A stretch of 64,000 nucleotides of DNA from positions 1 to 64,000 of the forward strand of contig NZ_PDCP01000013.1 of NCBI RefSeq assembly GCF_002553505.1, written 5' to 3'. Positions 17,873 to 26,772 of this stretch are shown here, one piece after another (position 1 is the first letter of the stretch; each line of letters opens with the position of its first letter). The stretch comes from Mycolicibacterium agri (GTDB lineage: Bacteria > Actinomycetota > Actinomycetes > Mycobacteriales > Mycobacteriaceae). The notes beneath the pieces were generated by a model, which did no database searches, was not told where the DNA came from, and saw nothing but the letters and a program-made list of their open reading frames with translations. A program made the position numbers and the translations under genes.

Positions 17873-20800
17873 TCATCCCACGTTGATGTTCACCGAAGCA
17901 CCCGCCGAAATTCGGGACAGCTCGTCTAGCAGGGCGTTCCACTCTCGTTCGACGCCGTCGCGCACGGCCGCGAAGGCTTGCTTGAGCTCCTCGACGGCGG
18001 TGATCGCGAAGTTCAGGTCGATGTTGGCGATGGTGTCCAGTGCGACGCTGAAATTCGCCGTCTTGGTGGCCAACGGCGCGAGGACAACGCTCGGCTTCAT
18101 CGTCTCGAGCTGTGCCTTGATCGGTGTGAAGGGGTCGGCGTCTGCGAAGAGGGCGGCCGGCGACTGCGCTCGGATCCGGTCAATGCAGCTGTCGAAGACA
18201 GCAGCGAGTTCTGCGGCGAGCGCCGCAGGCGAGTGAACCGCAAGCAATGAGACTGCGGCGTTGATGAGGGCGCGCACCTCCTCTTCCAGTGGACCGGGGT
18301 CGAACGCGGTGAAATGTTCCAGCACGCGGTCGATCCCGTCCTGCAACCGGGCGATGATGCTGTCCGGCATGAGCGGCTGGATGCTGGTGAAGACCGCATC
18401 GACCAACAGGAACAAACCGTTGGCGAACTCCTCTGCGAGGGCGACGAACCGCGTTTCGATTCTGGCGCCGATGGCGTCCAACTCATTCGCCAGGTCACTG
18501 GGATCGATCCGGGCGAAGACGGCGTCGAGGAAGGCGTCGGTGGCGGTGGTGGGGTCGAGCCCGGTCGTGAGCAGCTCGGCAGGCAGTGCTGCATCGAGCG
18601 CGCGTGTGAGCATCCTCAGGCTGCGTCCGAGTGCGTTCGAATCCGCCGTGCTGCGCAGTATCTCCGCCGGCCCCGCAACATCGGCGTCCACTTGGGCATG
18701 GATCCTGGCGTCGAATTGCACGTTGGCCGCCGCGGTGTTCAGCTGCGCCCGTGCGCCCGCGTCGACATCGATTGTCTGCACGGCCATTTGAAACGACTCG
18801 AGATCCGTCCGCAGCTGCGCGAGTGGCCCGCGGCCGGCGTTCGGGTCGAGCCAGCCCAGCCTCTTCTCCAGGGCGTCGCCCAGCCGGACCGCAAAACCGT
18901 GGTCGGGATCGGTCAGTGCGCGCAATCCGCGGCTTGCTGCGGCCAGCTCGGCCAGCGCAGGGCCGGTGACCGTTGCGCCGAAGTCCGACAGCCGACCACG
19001 GACCTCGTCGAGGAACAACGCGAGGGGCCGTAGAACGTCGCCGAGCAGGAAGCCGTCGGCAGGCGCCGGGGCGGGCGTCGTACCCGAGAGACCTGTCTGC
19101 AGTCGGTCGGCCAGCCGCGTGGTCATCTGGTGGGGCATGTCGGCGAGACCCGTCAGGATGCTGTGGAGCGTTTGGGTGACGTCGATTTCGTCGAGCAGGG
19201 AATGAAGGCTTTGATAAGCCGCGCGCAGTGGCGCAAAGAGCGGCGCGGGATCAAGCGCTTCGGTCAACTCGGAGATGAGTTTTTGGAACCGGATTTCGAG
19301 AGGTGCGAGGAGCGCGCGGGGATCGAGCTGTCTGAGTTCGGCCACCAGATCGTCGAACATCCGCTGTGCCGCGTCGAGGATCTGTTGCAGGCCCACCCGG
19401 TCAAGCGCCTCGAGCAGCTCCTCGAATGGCGGGTCCAGTTCGGCGATGAGGGCGGCGGGCGTCGTCTTGGCCAACGCGTCACCGGCGACGCGCCAGGTGC
19501 CTTCGATCGGCTCCAGCAAGGCCGAGACATCGATCAGGGCGATCGAATTATCAAATGGGACTGTTATTTTCGCTGCGAGGTCCATTTGCCGTAGTACCGC
19601 CGCGGCTGCCGCGACGGCGGCTTTGACCGGCTCGGGTACGTCGCTACCACCGACCGCCTCGGCGACTTGGGCGCGGATCCCGCTGAGCAAGTCGAGGGTG
19701 GCCGCTCCTGCGGCGTCGAAGTCGATGCTGGTCAACTCGTCGATGAGCTGGCCGAGCTCGGCAGCCACCCCTTGAACGAAGGGCACCAAGCGGTCGACGA
19801 TTTCGCCGAGCGGCTCGACGACCGCATCGACGGCCTCACGCACAGGACTCACGTCGACCGCCGCGAGCAGCCCCTCGAGTTGCTGTTTCACGGCGTCGAC
19901 CGCACCGGTCACGGCGGTCGTATCGAGATCGCGAATCGTGTTGTCCAAGAGCCGGATAGGGGTGACCGCATCGTCGAGGAAGTTGAGTCCGTCGAAAGAC
20001 AGCACCTTCTGCTGGGCGGTGACCAGCGCCGCGACGGCGTCGTCGCGCAACTGCCGCACCGGTAATTGATCGAGTAGTTCGTCGGCCTCGTCGAATACTC
20101 GATCCAAGATGGAGAGCAGGTCGGCCAGTTGATCCAGCCCGGCCGTCGCAAGCAGTTCGTCTTTCATGGCGGCGATGGTCGTGGTCACTGCGTTGCCTGT
20201 GACCTGCTCAAGAAAGTCGGCCATTCCTTCCAATGACTCGACCAGTTGGCGCGGGATGTCCTCACCGGGTAGGGGCAGCTCACCGAGCATCTCGTCAAGC
20301 GATGCGGCCAGGTCGAGATCGGCCAGTGTCGTTGCAGCAGTGCGTAGGTCGGCCTTGAGGCCGGAGACGAATCGTGGCAGCTCTGAGCCGACAAGGTCGA
20401 CGGCTTCGCCGATGTCGTCGATCGCCTTCTGAAGCGCGGTCACATCCACGTTCGGCGCGTCCATCAACTGATATCCGGCAGCCAGGCGGAGCGCTACGGC
20501 GTCGACAGCGGTCTGAAGGGGGTCGGCGTCCCCGGCGCCGCTCACCATGCCGAGCACTGCCTCCGCAGCGCTGACCAGTTCGCCGGCTGCGGCGATGTCG
20601 AGACCGGTGAATACCGAGCCGAGAATTTCGAGCAGTTGGCCGGGTTGCGGATTGGTGGCAAGCGCGGTCAGCGACCGCAGTAATCCTGAGTATTCGTCAC
20701 CGATGGTGATCTCGAAGGCTCTCGCGGCGCGGTCGGTGATCTCGGAGAGCAGACTGTCCAAGTCGAGCGATCCGCTCAGCGCGGCGAATACCCGGTCGAG

Positions 20801-21151
20801 GACCTGTTTGCCGTCACCGCCGCCGCTGAACACGGTCGCCAGCACGGAAAGCCGTTCGGTGAGTCTGTCCAACCCACCGACGATCTGTTCGATCTCGGCA
20901 AGGGCCGGCGGCTCGATCAACGTGCCGAGTGCCTCGACCGCTCGGCCGCCCAACTGGTTGACCGTCGCCGCGTCCAGTTTGACGTCGCCGACGGCGCTCA
21001 TCGCGGCGCCCAGATCACCGAGCAGTGCCGCCGGGTTCAGACCCGTCAATGACAGCTCTTGAGCCTGCCTGATCGCGGCGCGGGCGCGGGACAGTGCGGC
21101 GTCTATCTCGGCGAAGTCCAAGGCGTTGATCTCTGCTTCGAAGCTGACCAC
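17873..21151 (-). CDS. Large helical, leucine-rich CIS-associated protein (possible tape measure)
   Basis: A 1092-residue, almost entirely alpha-helical protein with few Gly/Pro breaks and no membrane segment or signal peptide. It contains loosely repeated units such as LDPRALLAPLEIRFQKLI followed by LDPAPLFAPLRAAYQSL. The GTG start shares one base with the upstream stop, and the Rhs-like gene follows after 7 bp, so it is inside the operon. I do not recognise a family. Its length and helicity would suit a tape-measure protein, otherwise missing from the cluster; alternatives are an adaptor for the adjacent Rhs protein or a toxin-carrying scaffold. Confidence 0.6.
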   Translation of the reverse strand: MVSFEAEINALDFAEIDAALSRARAAIRQAQELSLTGLNPAALLGDLGAAMSAVGDVKLDAATVNQLGGRAVEALGTLIEPPALAEIEQIVGGLDRLTERLSVLATVFSGGGDGKQVLDRVFAALSGSLDLDSLLSEITDRAARAFEITIGDEYSGLLRSLTALATNPQPGQLLEILGSVFTGLDIAAAGELVSAAEAVLGMVSGAGDADPLQTAVDAVALRLAAGYQLMDAPNVDVTALQKAIDDIGEAVDLVGSELPRFVSGLKADLRTAATTLADLDLAASLDEMLGELPLPGEDIPRQLVESLEGMADFLEQVTGNAVTTTIAAMKDELLATAGLDQLADLLSILDRVFDEADELLDQLPVRQLRDDAVAALVTAQQKVLSFDGLNFLDDAVTPIRLLDNTIRDLDTTAVTGAVDAVKQQLEGLLAAVDVSPVREAVDAVVEPLGEIVDRLVPFVQGVAAELGQLIDELTSIDFDAAGAATLDLLSGIRAQVAEAVGGSDVPEPVKAAVAAAAAVLRQMDLAAKITVPFDNSIALIDVSALLEPIEGTWRVAGDALAKTTPAALIAELDPPFEELLEALDRVGLQQILDAAQRMFDDLVAELRQLDPRALLAPLEIRFQKLISELTEALDPAPLFAPLRAAYQSLHSLLDEIDVTQTLHSILTGLADMPHQMTTRLADRLQTGLSGTTPAPAPADGFLLGDVLRPLALFLDEVRGRLSDFGATVTGPALAELAAASRGLRALTDPDHGFAVRLGDALEKRLGWLDPNAGRGPLAQLRTDLESFQMAVQTIDVDAGARAQLNTAAANVQFDARIHAQVDADVAGPAEILRSTADSNALGRSLRMLTRALDAALPAELLTTGLDPTTATDAFLDAVFARIDPSDLANELDAIGARIETRFVALAEEFANGLFLLVDAVFTSIQPLMPDSIIARLQDGIDRVLEHFTAFDPGPLEEEVRALINAAVSLLAVHSPAALAAELAAVFDSCIDRIRAQSPAALFADADPFTPIKAQLETMKPSVVLAPLATKTANFSVALDTIANIDLNFAITAVEELKQAFAAVRDGVEREWNALLDELSRISAGASVNINVG

Positions 21152-22767
21152 TATGCCCCCCGCGGGTAACGCAGTTGGCCGTCGGAGATTTCGACGGTGC
21201 AGAACAGTGCGCTCGCCAGCAGCGGCGTGGTGTCGGCGAAGGGTGCCGTGGGAAGCGAGGCGCGTGCGACGCTGATGGCCGGCTCGTCGACGGTCAGCAG
21301 CGTGACGGCGCCGAGGACGATCGGCCTGCGGCCGGGATCGGGATCCAACACCACGACGCGGATCAAGGGATCCGGATCGGCGACCCAGAACAGAGTGCCG
21401 GTGCCTGCACTCACCTCGATCGCGACCGGCTGATCGACGTGTATCGGTTCGGGTAAGTCCACCCAGATCACTCCCGTGGCGGCCGCGGCGTCGACCATGG
21501 CTGTGCCCGGTGTGCCGATCGGTGCCAGGTCGGCCGCGGACTTCGCCGTTGCAGCCGCTGGCACCACGCGCACCAAGAGAGCCGTCGGCTGCGGGCAGTA
21601 GCCGACGAGTCCGATCCGGCTGACATGCTCGCCGCGCAGAGCCTGCGGCGGCAATGCCCGCAGAACCCGATCCGAACGCACGACCACTCCGCGGTGCGGG
21701 CCAGGTGGGGGGAGTGGATCGGATATGTCCGCCAACCGTTTTCCGCGATAGGTCACCTTGACATCAGCGATCGCCGCGCCGGGTCTCCCTGGCGGCAGGG
21801 GCCTGACAAGCGGCAGTGCAACCGGCTCACCCGCCAGTTCGACCGTTGTGGTGCCTGCGAGTTCGCGGATCAGATCACCTTGAACGGACGTGACCGCGAA
21901 CCGAACCTTGCACGGGAACTTGCTGTGCAGCGCCAGGCTGCCGGTGATGGGTTTGCCCGCGGTGCGGAGCGCCTCCACGGCGGCGGACACCGCGACCGTG
22001 ACGTCAGGTGCCTGCCTGGTCCCGTCGGGAAGCGCGCCAGGGAAGTTCCACAACGTGGCGCCGTCGGGACCGGTCAGCGTGAGATCCACGGGAGTTGGTG
22101 CGGCCCAGCCGATCACCGTGCCCACAGTGAGGGCTTTCGGACTGAATTCTTCAGGGGTGTCACCTCCGACGATCGCGATGCGAATCGGTCCGGTCAGATC
22201 CGGCAGCCGCAGCACTCCGTCGGCGAGGCTTGCCCCGGTGAGCGTCGGCGGTATCGCGCCTCGTCGCGCCACGGCGGGAACCGACATTGTCGGCGCGGCC
22301 CAACCTCCGCGCGGATCGCGCACGCTGACGGTCAGCCGACGGCCCGCGGCCTCCAACTGCTGCTTGTTGCGGAAGACGATATTTTCCGACGTCAGGTCGG
22401 TGAGGGTCAGTGCGCGGACGTGGCGTCCGCCCGGAATGCTGACGCTCAAGCCGCCGTCGGTGGGTTGCGCGGCAAGCTCACCCATCAGATAGCCGCCGAA
22501 GTTCGACGCCGAGTCCGCCTGCATGTCAATGACCACCGGCGCCAACTCGACTCGATCGGTTCCCGGTGTGTCCGCCCCCCAGTCGAAGGGGAACTCCACG
22601 CCATCGGCGGGCACATCGACCAGTGGGGGAGCAATGCGGATGGCAACGGCCTGCAGTCCGGCAACGAAGGCGGGCGCGGCCACCGTCGCGGTGTCGAGCC
22701 GCACCGACTGGTTCGTCGCGGCGAGCAACGTGAGGACGTCTGGCGCCGCCCCGGGTGCGGACTTCAT
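21151..22767 (-). CDS. Beta-rich CIS-associated hypothetical protein
   Basis: A 538-residue soluble protein rich in Val, Thr, Pro and Gly, predicted by eye to be mainly beta strand. No catalytic motif, membrane segment or signal peptide is visible. ATG 22767 overlaps the stop of the gene before it (ATGA) and its stop shares a base with the next start, so it is translationally embedded in the operon. It lies among fibre-like and cargo-like genes. A decorating, receptor-binding or cargo-adaptor role is possible, but nothing in the sequence decides this. Confidence 0.6.
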   Translation of the reverse strand: MKSAPGAAPDVLTLLAATNQSVRLDTATVAAPAFVAGLQAVAIRIAPPLVDVPADGVEFPFDWGADTPGTDRVELAPVVIDMQADSASNFGGYLMGELAAQPTDGGLSVSIPGGRHVRALTLTDLTSENIVFRNKQQLEAAGRRLTVSVRDPRGGWAAPTMSVPAVARRGAIPPTLTGASLADGVLRLPDLTGPIRIAIVGGDTPEEFSPKALTVGTVIGWAAPTPVDLTLTGPDGATLWNFPGALPDGTRQAPDVTVAVSAAVEALRTAGKPITGSLALHSKFPCKVRFAVTSVQGDLIRELAGTTTVELAGEPVALPLVRPLPPGRPGAAIADVKVTYRGKRLADISDPLPPPGPHRGVVVRSDRVLRALPPQALRGEHVSRIGLVGYCPQPTALLVRVVPAAATAKSAADLAPIGTPGTAMVDAAAATGVIWVDLPEPIHVDQPVAIEVSAGTGTLFWVADPDPLIRVVVLDPDPGRRPIVLGAVTLLTVDEPAISVARASLPTAPFADTTPLLASALFCTVEISDGQLRYPRGA

Positions 22768-23675
22768 GCGGTCACCGCCAACGGAAATCGGGCGAGCTCG
22801 AGGCCAACCGCCGGACCGGCGCCGGTGTCGGCGCGGGCGACGTACACCACCAGTTGATCGGCTGCGGGCGCGGCGGGGGGTTGGTACGTGACGGCGGCGG
22901 AATCGTCGCTGACGGTGACCAATCGGGCACCGTCCGGTCCCGCCGAGCCCCCCGACAGCGTGCCCGCTCCCGGCCGGCCGCCCGCGTCGACGATGCGCAG
23001 GGCGAGTTCGCCGAACGGGCTCACGGTCGGTGTGTCACCGGTCAGCCTGCCGGTGCCCGCAGCGCCGACCAAGACGGTCAGCGGAAGGGCCGGGTCGCCG
23101 GCACGGATCAACAGTGGCCACGGTTGCAGTCCGATCGGTAGCGTCGCAGTGCGCACCAGCGCGGCCACGATCGGCACGCCAGTGATGCCGGGCGTGTTGC
23201 GCGGCCAGAACCAGCCTTCCGCGCGGAGCTCGACGGCGGGAAGACCGTTGTCGCCATTGATTTCTGGTTCGATAAACGCCGCATCGAGAAGCGCTGTGTC
23301 CAGCAGGAAACCGGGATCGCCCGGTGCGCTGAGAGCACTCGCGGTTCGCAGCTCCGGCGCGTCGAGCTCGTAGAGCAGCGTGTCCACCGCCGCCATGATC
23401 TGTGCCCGCGTGTCGTCGTCGCCGGGGCGGACCTCGATGCGGACGACGCATCGCAGCCGGACCACCCTGCGGGGATCGGAAGCACCGGGCACCTGCTCCG
23501 GTCTGCGCGCAGCGCCGAAGGTCTGCTCGATCGCCTCGACTTTGTGCACGCCGACCAGCAGCGCGGTCCGGTCGGTGGCTGTCGGCCCTGGAGTCACGAA
23601 CACGCGGCCGGCCAGCGCGCCCGTCAACCGGCTGCCGAGCACGTCGGCGAGGCGGGATTCGAAATCAGCGAGCAT
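22764..23675 (-). CDS. CIS-associated hypothetical protein, possible tail-completion protein
   Basis: A 303-residue protein. The N-terminal 130 residues (LADFESRLADVLGSRLTGAL, then a VFVTPGP turn and RVVRLRCVVRIEVRPGDDD) have the helix-then-sheet pattern of small tail terminator/completion proteins that cap sheath and tube. The C-terminal half is Ala/Gly-rich beta structure. I cannot assign a family; resemblance to the terminator group (Pvc16/DUF4255-type) is only in general layout. It starts 13 bp after the fibre-like gene and overlaps the next gene by 4 bp. Confidence 0.5.
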   Translation of the reverse strand: MLADFESRLADVLGSRLTGALAGRVFVTPGPTATDRTALLVGVHKVEAIEQTFGAARRPEQVPGASDPRRVVRLRCVVRIEVRPGDDDTRAQIMAAVDTLLYELDAPELRTASALSAPGDPGFLLDTALLDAAFIEPEINGDNGLPAVELRAEGWFWPRNTPGITGVPIVAALVRTATLPIGLQPWPLLIRAGDPALPLTVLVGAAGTGRLTGDTPTVSPFGELALRIVDAGGRPGAGTLSGGSAGPDGARLVTVSDDSAAVTYQPPAAPAADQLVVYVARADTGAGPAVGLELARFPLAVTA

Positions 23676-23688
23676 GGACGTGGCGCTG

Positions 23689-25260
23689 TCAGGACGGTCC
23701 GCCAGGGTTCACCCGCCGCAGCACGAAGCGTTGGCCGGGCTCAAGATGTAACACCGGACCTTCCTCTCTCGGGACGACCAACTCGAGGTGGCCGGCCAAG
23801 CTCTCCTCCAGCTGCGTTCGAACACTCGAGGTGACCCTGGTCTGGATTTCTGACCGAAGTGTGTCGTTGTTGCGCGCCAGCTCGGTGAGAAGCTCTTCGC
23901 GGGTGATGCCCTGGCGTGGCGGCGGGATCTCTCGGCGCACGTCGGCCAAGGCGTTGTTCACGCGGTCGCGCTCGGTGGCGATTTCCGTGCGTAACGTGGT
24001 GATCCCCGTTTCGATTGCGTTTGCGGTGCTCTGCCGTATGGCCGCAAGATCCGTTGTCGCAGAGGCGAGTCCGGTGCGCATCTCATTGATGCCGTTGCTC
24101 AGCGCGGTGAATCGATCGTCGATCCCGCGCAATCGGTCCTCGAGAGCCGTGTTCAATTCGGCGAGGATGTCGGGCCCGGCGTTTCTGATCGCGGCCCTCA
24201 CCCTGTTGTCGACGGAGCCCTCGAAGCGGGTGATGCGCTCGTCGACTGCTGTCTGCAGTACGGTCTTGGCCTCGTCGATGTTGGCCTTCAGCCGGTCTTC
24301 GGTCGCTCGCTGGCCCTGCTCGATCACCTGCGTCAACTGTTCGGTTATCGCGGTTTTGAGTTCGTCACGGAAGTCCGCGGTGGCTTCCCTGGCGGCTTGC
24401 ACCGCGGACTGCGCGACCTCGTTGATCCGCGCCGTCAACTGATTGCGCAGCGTCTCGTTGAGGGCCGCCGCGCTGGCTTCCGCCTGCCGTTGCGCGGCGA
24501 CTTTCGTCTCGTCGAGCAGCGCCGCCTTCGCGGCGTTGGTCAGTCGTGCGGGCCTGCTCCTGATGGCCTCTGTCAGTTCATCTTCGGTGACCAGCGTGGT
24601 GCGAAGCTCGGTCAACCGGCGTTCGAACTCGGCGGCATCGAGCAGGGCGCCGGTGGGAGTGGTGAGCCGTTCCTGCAGCTGATCGATCTTCCTCAAACCG
24701 TCAAGCATCGCGGCCGGGGTCACATCACCTAGGCCCGCGGCGAACGCGCTCACCGCGGACACGTTGGCGCCGACCGCGTCCAGGGATGCGCGCAGATCGG
24801 CGATCTCGTTGCGGGGATCCTTGAGGCCAGACACCGTGCGCGACAGCAGGGTCATCGCCGAGGAGCGGTCAAGGTCGTTGGTCTCGTGTCGGTTGGTCGC
24901 GACGCGAAGATCGCGAACGCGATTCGACACCTCGTCCAATTGCCGGCCCAACAATGCGGTTTGGCGTTCGATCGTGGTCACCCGCGCCGTCGACGCGGGA
25001 TCGGCAAGCGGCCCTCGTTCGATCAGTTGGCGCAGCCGTGGGTCCAGCCAGCCGAGCGCAACCTGGTCGGGGTGATCGTGTGCGGGCACCGCGGTGCCGG
25101 CGCCGCTGTCGGTCACGACGGCGCGGGCCACCTCCAGCAGCGCACCGACGACCGTGTTCCAGTCGTCGGCGGCGATCACCTCGCCACGCGCACGCGACGA
25201 CAGCGGCACCAGGCGGTCGACCAGTGCCTTCAGCCTGTCGATGTTGGCGACGGTGGCCAT
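23689..25260 (-). CDS. Long coiled-coil fibre-like protein
   Basis: A 523-residue protein. An N-terminal module of about 80 residues carries a DWNTVV motif and the signature PAHDHPD. A long, heptad-rich helical region with high Glu/Arg/Ala content fills most of the rest (for example NETLRNQLTARINEVAQSAV), ending in a short beta segment (LELVVPREEGPVLHLEPG). This is the look of a trimeric tail fibre or needle stalk. Its N-terminal module is shared with the preceding gene (25264-26217). It begins 3 bp after that gene's stop. Confidence 0.65.
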   Translation of the reverse strand: MATVANIDRLKALVDRLVPLSSRARGEVIAADDWNTVVGALLEVARAVVTDSGAGTAVPAHDHPDQVALGWLDPRLRQLIERGPLADPASTARVTTIERQTALLGRQLDEVSNRVRDLRVATNRHETNDLDRSSAMTLLSRTVSGLKDPRNEIADLRASLDAVGANVSAVSAFAAGLGDVTPAAMLDGLRKIDQLQERLTTPTGALLDAAEFERRLTELRTTLVTEDELTEAIRSRPARLTNAAKAALLDETKVAAQRQAEASAAALNETLRNQLTARINEVAQSAVQAAREATADFRDELKTAITEQLTQVIEQGQRATEDRLKANIDEAKTVLQTAVDERITRFEGSVDNRVRAAIRNAGPDILAELNTALEDRLRGIDDRFTALSNGINEMRTGLASATTDLAAIRQSTANAIETGITTLRTEIATERDRVNNALADVRREIPPPRQGITREELLTELARNNDTLRSEIQTRVTSSVRTQLEESLAGHLELVVPREEGPVLHLEPGQRFVLRRVNPGGPS

Positions 25261-25263
25261 GAC

Positions 25264-26217
25264 TCAGATCCCCCCGAATTTGGAGGTGCGCTGCACCAGG
25301 CTGGTCCGCCGGTATGTGTCGAGCTCCTGATCGGCGCTCAGCGTGCCGGCGCTCGCGGCGAACGCCTGGGTGATGCCCACCATGGTCTTGACGTCCGGAT
25401 TGTCCAGGAACACGGGGGCGTTCGCTCCTTGGGCCTGCGCGATGTTCTGCACCTCGGCGGCCAGCACGGTGCCTGCGTCGGCGAGCTTCGTGGAGTACTC
25501 GACAGTGCTGACCTGTCGCGCGACTTCGAGGTCGTCGACCCGCTGGAGAATGCGGTCGCGGTCGGCACCGACGACTCCACCGGCGTCGAGCACTTTGACG
25601 GCCAATCGACGCAGGTTCTGGCTTTCGATGTCGCGGCGCAGTTCCAAAACGCTGTTGCCGAAGGACTCGATGAACCGCCGTAGGTTTCCCTGCACCTCGT
25701 CGATCTTGGTGGCGATCTCGGGGTGGTCGTGGCCGCGCGGGCTCACCAATGACGTCAGTTCCAGCACCGCGGTCGCGACGTCGGACACCGCGCTGACCAA
25801 TTGGTTCCAGTCGGTGGCCCTGATCGCCTCGCCGGGCGCCTTTCCACCGACCGCGGAAGCTGTTGTGCGTGCGGCCGATACGGTCTGTTGCACCGGGCCG
25901 AGATCGGCGTCGGGCACATCCTGGATCGGTGTGTCGAGGAAATCTTCCGGTCGGATGGGCACGGGGACGTAAGTGGGCAGCGGTACCGGCAGCGTGGTGA
26001 CCACCCCGGTGTACAGGGGGCCGACGACGTTCGGGTGTTTGACCGCGATCTGCCACTGGCCGGGATCGAGGTCACGAACCAGAAGGGTTCCGTCGAGAAA
26101 TGGTTTGCGCTCCAGGGTTTGTCCTGTCAGCGGGTTGGTCAGCGTGACGACCGCGTCGCGGTTGGCGGGTGGAAAGTTCTGCAGTTTGATGCTCAAGCTG
26201 CTCTTGGCGAATGGCAT
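25264..26217 (-). CDS. Fibre-like protein with carboxypeptidase-regulatory-like N-domain and GHDHPE module
   Basis: A 317-residue protein. Residues 1-90 look like a small beta sandwich (SLSIKLQNFPPANRDAVVTL, then LLVRDLDPGQWQIAVKHPN). The middle carries GEAIRATDWNQLVSAVSDVA and GHDHPEI, the same module as the neighbouring coiled-coil protein. The C-terminal half is helical. Its place between baseplate-like and coiled-coil genes suggests a fibre base or adaptor that plugs the fibre into the baseplate. Start ATG 26217 has a weak AGGAGA upstream. Confidence 0.6.
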   Translation of the reverse strand: MPFAKSSLSIKLQNFPPANRDAVVTLTNPLTGQTLERKPFLDGTLLVRDLDPGQWQIAVKHPNVVGPLYTGVVTTLPVPLPTYVPVPIRPEDFLDTPIQDVPDADLGPVQQTVSAARTTASAVGGKAPGEAIRATDWNQLVSAVSDVATAVLELTSLVSPRGHDHPEIATKIDEVQGNLRRFIESFGNSVLELRRDIESQNLRRLAVKVLDAGGVVGADRDRILQRVDDLEVARQVSTVEYSTKLADAGTVLAAEVQNIAQAQGANAPVFLDNPDVKTMVGITQAFAASAGTLSADQELDTYRRTSLVQRTSKFGGI

Positions 26218-26249
26218 CAGCTTCTCCTAACGGGGGTTCGCGCCGGTTC

Positions 26250-26753
26250 TCAGCGCGCCAGCCATTGCAGGTCACCGAACGGGAACTCGATCTCCCAGAA
26301 CAGCGTCAGATCGTGGTCGTTGCCTTTGGTGATCGGCGGGAACACGACGCGGTTGTAGAGCACGTCATTACCGTTCTGCCGCGACATCAGCGCGGCCTCG
26401 CGCAGCGTGCCGACTCCGGCTGCATCGGCGAGCGTGGCGCGCACCTTGACCAGCACGCGGTTGTGCGGTTCGTCGACATCGACTTCGAATGCCTCCGAGG
26501 GGATCTCGGTGGCCGTGTCGCCGGTGATCCCCGGCTGGCCGGTGCCGTCATCGTTGCCGAGCGCTGTCACCGCCACCGATGTCGGGTCGGCGTCGCTGGT
26601 GCCGACGGCCATATGGGTGATCGGTGCGCCGCCGCCGCTGAAGAGGTCGGCGATGAGTCGGCCTCCGGTGCGCAGCACCGTGTTGTGTGCTGCTCGTGTC
26701 GCAAGCAGTGCGCCGTCGCGGTCGCGCAGCTCCACCTTCAACTGGGCGCGCAT
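26250..26753 (-). CDS. Tail/baseplate-associated beta-domain protein
   Basis: A 167-residue protein with the pattern HNTVLRTGGRLIADLF, HMAVGTSDADPT, then VLVKVRATL and DLTLFWEIEF, similar in style to small phage tail-fibre-connector proteins. I choose ATG 26753 because AGGAGG lies 6 bp upstream; upstream ATGs at 26759 and 26795 are worse placed. It follows the gpI-like gene directly, where phages encode fibre or collar components. Assignment is by context and general pattern. Confidence 0.6.
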   Translation of the reverse strand: MRAQLKVELRDRDGALLATRAAHNTVLRTGGRLIADLFSGGGAPITHMAVGTSDADPTSVAVTALGNDDGTGQPGITGDTATEIPSEAFEVDVDEPHNRVLVKVRATLADAAGVGTLREAALMSRQNGNDVLYNRVVFPPITKGNDHDLTLFWEIEFPFGDLQWLAR

Positions 26754-26772
26754 GGTCATCCTCCTCGGTCGC

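Noticed and set aside
18255..18267. Another GTTGATGAG element as part of the shared regulatory motif
   Set aside because: It is inside the coding sequence of the 1092-residue protein, showing that this short element also occurs by chance; only intergenic sites with the GTAGT/ACTAC part were counted.
21625..22857. Long plus-strand frame of 410 codons inside the beta-rich CIS gene
   Set aside because: It is an antisense frame produced by high GC; composition (Arg/Gly/Gln-rich) and lack of any domain mark it as a shadow of the minus-strand gene.
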